The notes under the pieces: model-generated
What the model was told of the DNA's origin: nothing
The model's input: the letters and a program-made list of their open reading frames with translations, nothing else
Database searches by the model: none
Assembly (NCBI GenBank): GCA_964411125.1
Contig: CAYPJU010000012.1
Coordinates: forward strand, 1 to 64,000
Length of the DNA stretch: 64,000 nt
Source: JBFIHF01 sp964411125
GTDB lineage: Bacteria > Myxococcota_A > Bradymonadia > Bradymonadales > Bradymonadaceae
Direction: 5' to 3'
Made by a program: the position numbers and the translations under genes
Shown here: piece by piece, positions 9,800-18,076 of the stretch
How the letters are laid out: each line of letters opens with the position of its first letter
Numbering within the stretch: the stretch's first letter is position 1

Positions 9800-10933
9800 A
9801 TGTTCCGGATCACTCTGCTCGCCACCGCCACTCTCTCGCTCCTCGCCCCACCGGCGGCCGCCCAGCAGTGTCGCACCTTCATGCGAGAATCGCTGGTCGG
9901 CTCCCTCACCGACGAGCGCGTCGACGAATCGAGCGGACTGGCCAGGTCGTGGACGATGCCCGGCCGCTTCTGGACCCACAACGACTCGGGCGACTCTGCC
10001 CGCATCTTCCTGCTCGAAGCCGATGGGACGACCGCAGGGGTCGTCACGCTCGACGTCGTCGCGCGCGACTGGGAAGACATCGCGACTGGTCCCTGCGCAC
10101 CGGGCGATGACGAGACCTGCGTCTACGTAGGGGACATCGGGGACAACGACGCGCTCTACCAGTCCGTCGTGATCCACAGGTTCCCCGAGCCCACCTTCGG
10201 CGCCGACGTCCCGCTGACGACCGTCGCCGAAGGCGTCGAGTCCTTCGAGTTCACCTACGACGGAGGCCCCAGAAACGCAGAGACTCTCCTCGTGCACCCG
10301 CAGACGGCCGAGGTCTTCATCGTCGACAAGACGAACTTCGACCCCAATCACCTCTATCGCGTTCCGCTCGGCGAAGGGGACGTCATCACCCGCATTGCAA
10401 CCTTCGATCTCGGAGAGGCGGAACCTTTCAGCGGTCGCATCACTGGCGGTGACATCAGCCCCGAAGGGATGGAGATCACGCTCCGCACCTACGACCGCAT
10501 CTACACGTTTTGTGGACCCGACGTCGTCACGGCCTTCGCCGCGGCGCCCTCGGTCCTCACCGGCTTCGCGTTCGTGCAATCCGAGACGCTCGCGTACTCG
10601 GTGGACGGCAACTCTTTCTTCACCACCAGCGAGCGCGACCGATCCGCTCCTGCCGTCGCGCCCCCTCTCTATCGCGTGGACGTCACCCCGTCGGCGGGCG
10701 GAGACGCTGCGATGACCACCGACATGGGGGCGTCGCGAACGGACGCCGGAGGGCCTCGGCCCGACGCGGGCACCGCCTCGCCGCGCCCCGACGTCACGAT
10801 CGTCGTCGCCGACCCGAAGGACGAGCCGTCCCGCGGCTGCAATTGCTCGACGGGACCTCCCCTCGGCGGCGGGCTTCTCCTCCCCGTCGTCTTCCTGCTC
10901 GGCATCGGCCCCGCCCGGCGACGCCGCCGCTAA
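9800..10933 (+). CDS. Secreted beta-propeller-like protein with MYXO-CTERM-like tail
   Basis: A 377-residue exported protein. The signal peptide MFRITLLATATLSLLAPPAAA is cleaved before QQC. The mature part has a segment WTHNDSGDSARIFLLEADGT, and then DWEDIATGP and YVGDIGDND, which are repeated motifs of secreted propeller-like proteins of unknown function in myxobacteria and actinobacteria. A Thr/Pro/Asp linker leads to CNCSTGPP, a hydrophobic stretch and ARRRRR, a MYXO-CTERM-type anchor. The start was set by the signal peptide; in-frame upstream codons give no signal sequence. The function is not recognised; no protease or glycosidase triad is obvious. Confidence 0.78.
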   Translation: MFRITLLATATLSLLAPPAAAQQCRTFMRESLVGSLTDERVDESSGLARSWTMPGRFWTHNDSGDSARIFLLEADGTTAGVVTLDVVARDWEDIATGPCAPGDDETCVYVGDIGDNDALYQSVVIHRFPEPTFGADVPLTTVAEGVESFEFTYDGGPRNAETLLVHPQTAEVFIVDKTNFDPNHLYRVPLGEGDVITRIATFDLGEAEPFSGRITGGDISPEGMEITLRTYDRIYTFCGPDVVTAFAAAPSVLTGFAFVQSETLAYSVDGNSFFTTSERDRSAPAVAPPLYRVDVTPSAGGDAAMTTDMGASRTDAGGPRPDAGTASPRPDVTIVVADPKDEPSRGCNCSTGPPLGGGLLLPVVFLLGIGPARRRRR

Positions 10934-10961
10934 AAAAAAACGCCCCGCCTCACGGCGGAGC
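10932..10961 (-). terminator. Rho-independent terminator of the minus-strand VWA gene
   Basis: On the minus strand the hairpin GCTCCGCC-GTGA-GGCGGGGC (one mismatch) is followed by nine T (complement of 10932-10940). It lies 20-50 nt beyond the stop at 10983 and the T-run overlaps the stop codon of the convergent plus-strand gene. Confidence 0.85.
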
Positions 10962-10982
10962 GTCATGCGGGGAGCGTCCCGC

Positions 10983-12359
10983 TCAGAAGAGCGACTGCGT
11001 CTGCCCGATCTCGTAGGCGCGCGCCTTCTTCGCCTTACGCATCCGCTTACCTTCGGTCGAACCCGACCGGGTCGAACGAACATCCTTCTCCATCGACTCG
11101 AGCTCTCCGTCGACCCGTCCGAACGCCTCGTCATCCTCGAAATCGTACTGCTTCTGGAACTGCCGGTTCGCGACGCGCTGTTCGGCCACGATCTTCGCGG
11201 CCTTCGCCTCGTTCCCCTTCTCGTACTCCGCCATCGCCTTCTCCATCGAACGCGCCGTCTCCACCTGCTGCGCGCGGCGCACCACGTCGCGGTCGACCTT
11301 CGCCAACTGCTTCGGATCATCGGTCGCGACCGCCGCGACGGTCACCGAGGAAGAGACCCGCTTGTCGTCCTGGGTGACGTCGTCGAAGGTCAGGCGGCTC
11401 GTCATGATCGGTCGACTTCCCGTCCCTTGCGGAGAGACCGCCAGCTCCACCAGCACGTCTTTCTCCTGACGCGCGTAGAACTCCGACAGCTTGATGGTCG
11501 TCGTGTCTCCCTTCGTGCTGCTCGCGAAACCGTGCACCGACAGGAGCTCCACCCCTGGCGCAGTCTTCAGCTTCAGCACCGTGTTCCGGGCGACCGTGGA
11601 CGCGAGCCCGTTCCACTCCTGGCGGAACATCCCGGCGATCGCCTCCTCGTTCTCGATGAAGTAGTAGTTTCCAGCGCCGTTCTTCGCCATCGCCGTCATG
11701 ATGTTCTCGTTGTAGTCGAGCCCGATCCCCATCGTCGTGAGCGACACCCCGCGTTCGAGCCCACGCGCGGCGAGCTGCGAGAGCCCCTCCACCGTCGTGA
11801 CCCCTGCGTTCGCGTGGCCGTCGGACAGGAGCAGCACGCGATTGATCGTCTCGTCGCGGTTGTGCGGGACGATCAGCTCCATGCCGCGTTGCAGTCCTCC
11901 CGAGAGGTTCGTGCTCCCGCTCAACCGGATCTGCGCGACCGCGTTGTGGAGCAGCTCCTTGTTCGCCGACGTCGCCAACAGCGAGCTCGACATCGTGCTG
12001 ACGTCCGATCCGTACGAAACGATCGCGAGGCGGTCGTTCGGTCCGAGCATGTCGACCAGCAGGTGGCTCGCACGGATCGCCTGCTCGAACTTCCCGCCGG
12101 ACATCGAGGTCGAGCGGTCCACGACCAGCGCGACATTGAGCGGCGCACGCTCTCCGCTCACCTCGACGTCGGCGCCGCTCACACGAACCGTCGCGTGCAC
12201 CGTCGTCGGCGATCCGACCGGCACGAACTCGTGCGAGATCCGCGTGTCGAGGCGCAGCGTTCCGCCGGCCGTAGCACGAGCCTGAGGGGTCTGGGCGAAA
12301 GCCGGCGCCGCGACTGCGGCGAGCGCCAGGGCGGCGAGGGTGGTTGCGATCCGTTTCAT
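10983..12359 (-). CDS. Secreted von Willebrand factor A domain protein
   Basis: 458 residues. The signal peptide MKRIATTLAALALAAVAAPAFA is cleaved before QTPQ. A VWA domain spans about 70-245 with an intact MIDAS: D81-x-S83-x-S85 (DRSTSM), the Thr in GSTNLSGGL near 150 and the Asp of LLSDGHANAG near 175. A beta-rich segment follows, and a Lys/Glu-rich helical tail (about 370-458) ends the protein. This resembles the YfbK/Ca-activated chloride-channel-type VWA proteins of the periplasm, which bind a divalent metal and protein ligands. It sits 61 nt after the small gene at 12421 and is the last gene of the minus-strand chain. The ATG at 12359 has GGAGACAGAG upstream and was preferred over an ATG 12 nt earlier. 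Confidence 0.88.
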   Translation of the reverse strand: MKRIATTLAALALAAVAAPAFAQTPQARATAGGTLRLDTRISHEFVPVGSPTTVHATVRVSGADVEVSGERAPLNVALVVDRSTSMSGGKFEQAIRASHLLVDMLGPNDRLAIVSYGSDVSTMSSSLLATSANKELLHNAVAQIRLSGSTNLSGGLQRGMELIVPHNRDETINRVLLLSDGHANAGVTTVEGLSQLAARGLERGVSLTTMGIGLDYNENIMTAMAKNGAGNYYFIENEEAIAGMFRQEWNGLASTVARNTVLKLKTAPGVELLSVHGFASSTKGDTTTIKLSEFYARQEKDVLVELAVSPQGTGSRPIMTSRLTFDDVTQDDKRVSSSVTVAAVATDDPKQLAKVDRDVVRRAQQVETARSMEKAMAEYEKGNEAKAAKIVAEQRVANRQFQKQYDFEDDEAFGRVDGELESMEKDVRSTRSGSTEGKRMRKAKKARAYEIGQTQSLF

Positions 12360-12420
12360 CTCTGTCTCCATCGAGGTTGGGTTGCGATGGAGTTGTGAAC
12401 GGAGAGCGGCGCGAACGGAT

Positions 12421-12903
12421 CTAAACTTTTTCGGATCGAGGCCGTGATTTCTCGCGAGTCTGTTCGAGCCGTCGCCCCGTAGCCCGAATCCAACGCCGTT
12501 CCAGAACGTCCGCCCAGGTACGAAGATAGAGGACCGCGTCCTCCCTCACACGATGGTCGAGCGGCAAACGATCTGCCGGGATCGCCCCGAGCACTTCGTC
12601 GTCGAGCAAGCGCTCGAGGTTCGCGATGTCGATCGTCGTGAGACCGGCGGCCACCATCGTCTTCACGATCGATTCCAGCGACGCCCCCGTCTCGGCGCAG
12701 TATCCCTCCACCTGTTCCGTCCAGTCCCCGATCGCCTCCAGGGCGACCTCGTGAATCTTCCGCCCCGGCAGTCGGGTGAGGGTCTGGGCGAGATGCCCGC
12801 AGTTGCAGTGTCCCATGTGGGCCCACTGGTAGCGCACGCCCCCCTCGAGGCGGTCTGCCGTTTCACGGATTGCGACGACGAGTTCTACGGATGCGATGGC
12901 CAT
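12421..12903 (-). CDS. Conserved hypothetical protein with HMGHCNCGHL motif
   Basis: A 160-residue cytoplasmic-looking protein without a signal peptide or membrane helix. It has a striking motif near residue 30, YQWAHMGHCNCGHLAQTLT, in which two Cys and three His could bind a metal, and then GDWTEQVEGYC and NLERLLDDEVL. I recall similar proteins in Bacteroidetes and Proteobacteria as an uncharacterised family; no function is known to me. It lies 50 nt downstream of the RND pump gene. The start at 12903 was chosen over a codon 30 nt earlier on protein-shape grounds only. Confidence 0.7.
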   Translation of the reverse strand: MAIASVELVVAIRETADRLEGGVRYQWAHMGHCNCGHLAQTLTRLPGRKIHEVALEAIGDWTEQVEGYCAETGASLESIVKTMVAAGLTTIDIANLERLLDDEVLGAIPADRLPLDHRVREDAVLYLRTWADVLERRWIRATGRRLEQTREKSRPRSEKV

Positions 12904-12952
12904 GACACGATTGTAGCGACTTTCCCGGCCCACGAGAAAGGAACGCCGACCG

Positions 12953-15900
12953 TCACTCGGCCGGGCGGGGTTCCGGGCGCTCGGGCAAGAGCAGCCGGTA
13001 CAACACCGGCACGACGACCAAGGTCAACACCGTCGCGCTCACCAGCCCTGCGATCACCGTGATCCCCATCGGTTTACGAAGCTCCGCTCCCTCTCCGATC
13101 CCCAGTGCCATCGGCATCAGGCCGAGCACCGTGGTGAGGGTCGTGATGAGGACCGGCCGCAAGCGAACGTTGCACGCATCGACAATCGCTTCCATCAGCG
13201 GCAGCCCGCGATCACGCAACTGATTGACGTAGTCGACCAGCACGATCGCGTTGTTCACCACGATCCCGGCGAGCATGATCAGGCCGATGAAGACGAGGAC
13301 GCTCACCTCCACATCGAAGAGCGCCAGCGCCGCGACGACCCCGATGAGCGCCAGGGGGATCGACAGCAGGATCACGAGCGGGCCACGGAAACTCTCGAAT
13401 TTCGAAGCCAGGACGATGTAGACGAGGAAGATCGCCAGCCACAGCGCGAACGTCAGGCTCTCGATCGCCTTCTCCATCTCGACGTTCTGCCCGGCGACCG
13501 TCGCGACGACGTTACCGGGTAGGGCGAGCCCCCGAAGGCGCATGTCGACCGCGTCCGCCGCGGCGCTGAGCGAGACCAGAGGCACGTCCGCCTCGACCAC
13601 GGCCGCCCGCCGCCCCTCCACTCGACGGATTTCGCTCGGCCCGGTCGCCGACTCAAGCTCCGCCACACCTCCGAGCCGAATCTCCGGCGCATCGTCGACC
13701 CGCGCCCGCACGATCAGCTCGGACAGCGCCTTCACGTCCGGAATTTCGCTCGGATCGGTACGCACGACGATGCCGAGAGAGTGTTCGTCTTCGCGAATCT
13801 CGGTCGGCTCCAGTCCCCGGACCTGGTCCCGAATCGCTTCCCCCACCTGCCGTGCGGTCATTCCGTACGCTGCCAGACGATCGCGATCGAACCGCACACG
13901 AACTTCCGGAAATCCACGACCGAGGTTGCTCCGCACGTCGGCGAGGTCCCCCATCGACTCCAGCTCCTCGGTCACCGCGTCGGCTCCCAGCCGAAGCAAG
14001 CGAAGATCGTCGGCGAAGACTCGCACCTCCAGCGGCATCTGTAGTGTGAAGAGGGTCGGGCGAGTGATCTCGTAGGTCGCCCCGGGGATCCGAGCCGCGG
14101 CATCTCGGACCCCGCGAATCACTGCCGCTTCGGTCGCTTCAGGGGTCTCGGTCTGCACGAGCCGAATCGTGATCCGGGCAGTGTGTTCTCCTTCGTCCGA
14201 CGCCTGCAGCTCCGACTGCTCCACCCCGATCGTCGTCGAGAATCGCTCGATCCCGTCGACCGTTATCAGCGCCTCTTCCAGACGCCGTACCGAAGAACTC
14301 GTCTCCTCCAGACGCGTCCCGACCGGCATCGCCACCCGGACGGTGAAGACGCCCTGGTTCATCTGCGGCAACAGCTCCGAGCCGAGACGATTGAACTGCC
14401 ACACGCTCCAGCCGAACGCGACGACCGCGATGATCACGACGATCGAGGGCACGCGGAGCGCGCCTCGCAGGAGCTTCGGATAACCACGACCGACCGCGTC
14501 CCAGCCGACGTCGAACGCGCCCAGAGCCACCTTCGCCACGCTGCCCACGACGACGCTCGCTCCGCGGACCGTGAGCAACACGAGTCCGGCAGCGATCGCC
14601 AGAAAGCCGACGAGGAGGCGGGCGAAGACGAACTCCAGGGCCACGTGGATCACGACCCGCGTCACCAGCACGACCCACACGACCGGCGCGAGCACCATAC
14701 GCCACCAGGACCCCGCCCCGTGCCACGCGCGCAGATCGTCGACAAACGCGCGCGGCGCCTGCAGGGGCGCGAAGAGCCGAAGCTCGTCGAGGTACTCGCG
14801 GCTGAGCCGCACGCGAGTCCGAACCGGTGGCCGGCTCGCCAGCATCGGGACGAAGAAGATCGCCACCAGGAGGCTCGCGAGCAGGGCGTAGACCACCGAC
14901 AGCGCGAGGTCTCCGAAGATCTGGCCTGCGACCCCGTCCACGAAGACGATCGGGAAGAAGACGGCGATCGTCGTCAGCGTCGAAGCGACCACTGCCCCCG
15001 CCACCTCGCGGGTACCCCGCAGCGCGGCCTCTACGGGCTCGTCCCCCTCCTCGCGGCAACGGAAGATGCTCTCCAGCACGACGATCGAGTTGTCCACGAG
15101 CATCCCGATACCGAGCGCGATCCCACCCAGACTCATGACGTTCAGGGTCACACCCGACAGCCGCAAGACTCCGAACGCCGCGACCACCGACAGTGGAATC
15201 GCCACCGCGATGATCACGGTCGTCCAGACGTTCCGCAGAAAGAGCAAGAGGACGAGGACGGCGAAGACGCCGCCCCAGAGTGCGGTCCCGACGACCTCGT
15301 CGATACTGTTGCGGATGAACACCGCCTGATCGTTGAGGAGCGCGAGTTCGACTCCGCTCGGCATGCGATCCACGATGAGATTCGACCGAGCTTCGGGGCG
15401 ACCGAACGCGATCCCTCGCTCGCCGCTCGCGATGCGACTCGCCTTGGCCTGAACTCGCGCCGCGACGCTCTCGGCGCGGCGCCGCGCACGCTCTTCGAGG
15501 GAGTCTTCGGAGCCGTACATCGCTTCGCGAACGCGCTGCGACACCTCGACGAGGTTTGCGTCCGCTTCCTTGAAGATTTCGATCATCACGGAATCGTGAA
15601 CCCCGTCGGGGCCCCCGATTCGCGTGACGACCTCCGGCTCTCGTACGTCGCGGTAGACGTCGGCGATCTGATGGAGCCGAACCGCCCGCCCCTCCGGGTA
15701 CGCGACGATCAGATCCTCGATCTCTTCCAACGTCTCGAACGCGTTGAGCGTTCGGACGAGGTAGGTGATATCCCCCTCGGCGAGCGCTCCGCCCGCCACG
15801 TTGACGTTCTCGGTCGTCAGACGCATGGCGACGTCGGCCGTCGAGACGCCGAGAAACGCCATCCGGCCCGGGTCGAGATCGACGCGGATCACTTCCTCCT

Positions 15901-16462
15901 CGCCGCCGCGCACCCGAACCATCGCGACCCCCTCGACCTTTTCGACCGCGAGTTGGACTTCCTCTTCGGCGATCTGGCGTAGCTCGGCGAGGTCCGCGTC
16001 GCCCGAGACGCCGACCCGCATGAACGGATCGAGGGCCGGGTCGTACCGCAACAACATCGGAGAGCCCGCCTCGTCGGGGAGCGGGATCAACTCCACCCGC
16101 TCCCGCACCTTCTGCATCGCGTAGTCCATGTCCGTCTCCCACGCGAAACGCAGGACGACGTCGGACTGCCCCGCACGGCTCGTGCTCTCGAGCCCTACGA
16201 CCCCCTCCACCGTGCGCACGATCTCTTCGATGGGGCGGGTGACGGTCTCCTCGACCTCCTGCGGGGCGGCGCCGGCGAGCTCGGTCCGCACCGTCAACGT
16301 CGGGTACGACAGCTCCGGCATCAGGCTGACGGGAATCTGGCGATAGGAGATGTAGCCGAAGACGGCGATCGCCACGACGATCATGAGCGTCGCGATCGGC
16401 CGGTATACGGTCCACGCCGCGATGCCGGCCGGCGGTCCCGGGCGGTCCGACGGCTCCGTCAC
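12953..16462 (-). CDS. RND-family efflux pump inner-membrane subunit (HAE1/AcrB-like)
   Basis: 1169 residues. The first membrane helix (LMIVVAIAVFGYISYRQIPVSLMPELSYP) and the two large periplasmic loops are typical of AcrB-like pumps. The TM4 motif reads VDNSIVVLE, keeping the first of the two proton-relay aspartates and having Asn at the second. The protein is about 120 residues longer than AcrB: between the sixth and seventh helices (about 570-700) there is an insertion with an RTRVRLSREYLDELRLF segment and two or three extra hydrophobic stretches. The start overlaps the adaptor's stop by ATGA, so translation is coupled. The substrate cannot be predicted, and no outer-membrane channel gene is nearby. 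Confidence 0.93.
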   Translation of the reverse strand: MTEPSDRPGPPAGIAAWTVYRPIATLMIVVAIAVFGYISYRQIPVSLMPELSYPTLTVRTELAGAAPQEVEETVTRPIEEIVRTVEGVVGLESTSRAGQSDVVLRFAWETDMDYAMQKVRERVELIPLPDEAGSPMLLRYDPALDPFMRVGVSGDADLAELRQIAEEEVQLAVEKVEGVAMVRVRGGEEEVIRVDLDPGRMAFLGVSTADVAMRLTTENVNVAGGALAEGDITYLVRTLNAFETLEEIEDLIVAYPEGRAVRLHQIADVYRDVREPEVVTRIGGPDGVHDSVMIEIFKEADANLVEVSQRVREAMYGSEDSLEERARRRAESVAARVQAKASRIASGERGIAFGRPEARSNLIVDRMPSGVELALLNDQAVFIRNSIDEVVGTALWGGVFAVLVLLLFLRNVWTTVIIAVAIPLSVVAAFGVLRLSGVTLNVMSLGGIALGIGMLVDNSIVVLESIFRCREEGDEPVEAALRGTREVAGAVVASTLTTIAVFFPIVFVDGVAGQIFGDLALSVVYALLASLLVAIFFVPMLASRPPVRTRVRLSREYLDELRLFAPLQAPRAFVDDLRAWHGAGSWWRMVLAPVVWVVLVTRVVIHVALEFVFARLLVGFLAIAAGLVLLTVRGASVVVGSVAKVALGAFDVGWDAVGRGYPKLLRGALRVPSIVVIIAVVAFGWSVWQFNRLGSELLPQMNQGVFTVRVAMPVGTRLEETSSSVRRLEEALITVDGIERFSTTIGVEQSELQASDEGEHTARITIRLVQTETPEATEAAVIRGVRDAAARIPGATYEITRPTLFTLQMPLEVRVFADDLRLLRLGADAVTEELESMGDLADVRSNLGRGFPEVRVRFDRDRLAAYGMTARQVGEAIRDQVRGLEPTEIREDEHSLGIVVRTDPSEIPDVKALSELIVRARVDDAPEIRLGGVAELESATGPSEIRRVEGRRAAVVEADVPLVSLSAAADAVDMRLRGLALPGNVVATVAGQNVEMEKAIESLTFALWLAIFLVYIVLASKFESFRGPLVILLSIPLALIGVVAALALFDVEVSVLVFIGLIMLAGIVVNNAIVLVDYVNQLRDRGLPLMEAIVDACNVRLRPVLITTLTTVLGLMPMALGIGEGAELRKPMGITVIAGLVSATVLTLVVVPVLYRLLLPERPEPRPAE

Positions 16463-17526
16463 GAACCGTCCTGCGTGGAGGAACCGTCACGGAGCTGAGC
16501 ATCGACCGCGGTGCCGTCTTTCAGACCGTCTTTCCCCAGGACGACGACCTGCTCCTGCGCGGAGACGCCCGACAACACCTCGACCATCGTCCCTTCCGCG
16601 ACCCCGAGCTCCACGTCGCGGCGACGAGCGATCCCGTCGGTCACGACGAAGACGTACGTGCCGCGCTCCGACTGAGTCACCGCGCGCCGCGGAATCGCGA
16701 GGGCCGCGTCGCGCTTGGACGTGACGATGTTCGTCTTCACGAACATCCCCGGCCGAAGCTTCTTCTCGCCCTCCGATTCGGCCAGGTCGATCGTCACGCG
16801 CACCGTACCAGTGCGCGAATCCACCACCGGGCTCACCTTCTCGACCACCGCTTCGAAGGTCTCGTCCGGCAAGGCGTCGCTCTTCACGATCACCTCCTGC
16901 CCTTCGTAGGCGCGCCCGAGCGCCGCTTCGGGAAGGTTCACGTAGACGAGGAGGTCGGACGGCTGAACGATCCGCAGCAACGGCGTCCCGGTCGCGACTT
17001 GCTGTCCCGGACTGACGTAGCGAATCGCGACGACCCCGTCGATCGGTGCGACGACCCGCCGGTCGTTGGCCGAAAGACTCGCGCGCCGCTGCTCCGCTTT
17101 CGCTTCCTGCAAGCGATACTGCGCCTCGTCGTACTGCTGACGTGGCACGATCCCCTTGTCGTAGAGCGGCTTGATACGGTTCACCTCCGCCTCCAGCCGC
17201 GAGACCGCCGCACGAGCGGACTCCACACCTAGCCCGAGTTCCTCCCGGCTGAGTCGGCCGAGCAGCTCTCCTTCGCGAACGGCGTCTCCCTGGTCGACCT
17301 GCAGCGAGACCACCGTTCCCGGAATCTCCGCCATCACGTCGACCGCGTTCCGACTGTCCACCGTACTCGTCGACACGATCGATTCGCGAAGGTCCGTCTT
17401 CCTCGCGAGCGCCGTCTCGACGGGAACGTTGCGAACGACCGCCTCTTCTTTCTTCTCGTCTTCGCGGTCTTCGCAGGCGGCGAGAGCGACGGCGACGATG
17501 AGCAACAATCCGATCCGCTCAACCAT
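16459..17526 (-). CDS. RND efflux periplasmic adaptor lipoprotein (membrane fusion protein)
   Basis: 355 residues. The lipoprotein signal MVERIGLLLIVAVALAAC has its lipidated Cys at 18. In order come a biotinyl-lipoyl half (VDVMAEIPGTVVSLQVDQGDAV), an alpha-helical hairpin (about 95-150), the second lipoyl half (VVAPIDGVVAIRYVSPGQQV), a beta-barrel and a membrane-proximal domain (GTYVFVVTDGIARRRDVELG). This is the AcrA/MexA adaptor architecture. Its stop overlaps the start of the pump gene and its start overlaps the end of the thioredoxin gene by 8 nt, so the three genes are translationally linked. Confidence 0.93.
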   Translation of the reverse strand: MVERIGLLLIVAVALAACEDREDEKKEEAVVRNVPVETALARKTDLRESIVSTSTVDSRNAVDVMAEIPGTVVSLQVDQGDAVREGELLGRLSREELGLGVESARAAVSRLEAEVNRIKPLYDKGIVPRQQYDEAQYRLQEAKAEQRRASLSANDRRVVAPIDGVVAIRYVSPGQQVATGTPLLRIVQPSDLLVYVNLPEAALGRAYEGQEVIVKSDALPDETFEAVVEKVSPVVDSRTGTVRVTIDLAESEGEKKLRPGMFVKTNIVTSKRDAALAIPRRAVTQSERGTYVFVVTDGIARRRDVELGVAEGTMVEVLSGVSAQEQVVVLGKDGLKDGTAVDAQLRDGSSTQDGS

Positions 17527-18076
17527 CCGCGCCCCCACGTGCCGCTTCGATCTCGCGCACCAACGACTCGCTCGAGTGCACCCCGACGCCCGTGAACTTC
17601 ACGACCCCTCGAGGATCGATGATGACGAGGGTCGGCAAGGAGTTCGCGTTGTACATCCGCTGAACCGTCCCGTCGTCGACCAGCGTCCCCCAGTCGGCTC
17701 TCGCACGTTTCAGGAAGTTTTCCATCTTCTGCTCGCGGTTGGCGGGTTGGCTGTCGACGTTGATCGACACGATCACGACGTGCTCTTCCCCTACGATGTC
17801 GCGCGCCTCCCTTAGCTTCGGCATTTGTTGGAAACAGGGGGTACACCAAGTGGCCCAGAAATCGAGCACGACCACCTTTCCGCGCAGGTCGCCGAGCGAG
17901 GTCTCCCCCCCACCGAGGGCGGGGAGCGTGAATGCCGGAGCCTCGTCCCCTTCGAACTCGTCGAGGGGGTTGCCCCCCGCCGCGAAGAAAGAGAGCGCGA
18001 AGAGCCCCACGACGATCAACCCCACCGCCCAGTCTGCGAGCTTCGCCTTCCTCTTGCCGCCGACCGTACCGCTCAC
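17519..18076 (-). CDS. TlpA-like membrane-anchored thioredoxin
   Basis: 185 residues: one N-terminal membrane helix (WAVGLIVVGLFALSFFAAGG) and a periplasmic thioredoxin fold with the active site WCTPC (about 75-79) in DFWATWCTPCFQQMPKL, plus the cis-Pro segment SLPTLVIID. This is the TlpA/ResA family, which reduces disulfides in the periplasm, often of cytochromes or Cys-rich exported proteins. The GTG start overlaps the stop of the upstream binding-protein gene (GTGA). The sequence alone does not show why a thioredoxin sits inside an efflux operon; the several Cys-rich exported proteins nearby are possible clients. Confidence 0.9.
   Translation of the reverse strand: MSGTVGGKRKAKLADWAVGLIVVGLFALSFFAAGGNPLDEFEGDEAPAFTLPALGGGETSLGDLRGKVVVLDFWATWCTPCFQQMPKLREARDIVGEEHVVIVSINVDSQPANREQKMENFLKRARADWGTLVDDGTVQRMYNANSLPTLVIIDPRGVVKFTGVGVHSSESLVREIEAARGGADG

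Noticed and set aside
9593..11320. 575-residue minus-strand open frame
   Set aside because: Overlaps three genes with signal peptides and domains; the translation begins with Arg/Trp/Ser runs typical of a wrong frame.
14139..16502. Long minus-strand frame inside the RND pump gene
   Set aside because: Wrong frame of the same strand; Arg-rich strings, whereas the pump frame has clear RND motifs.
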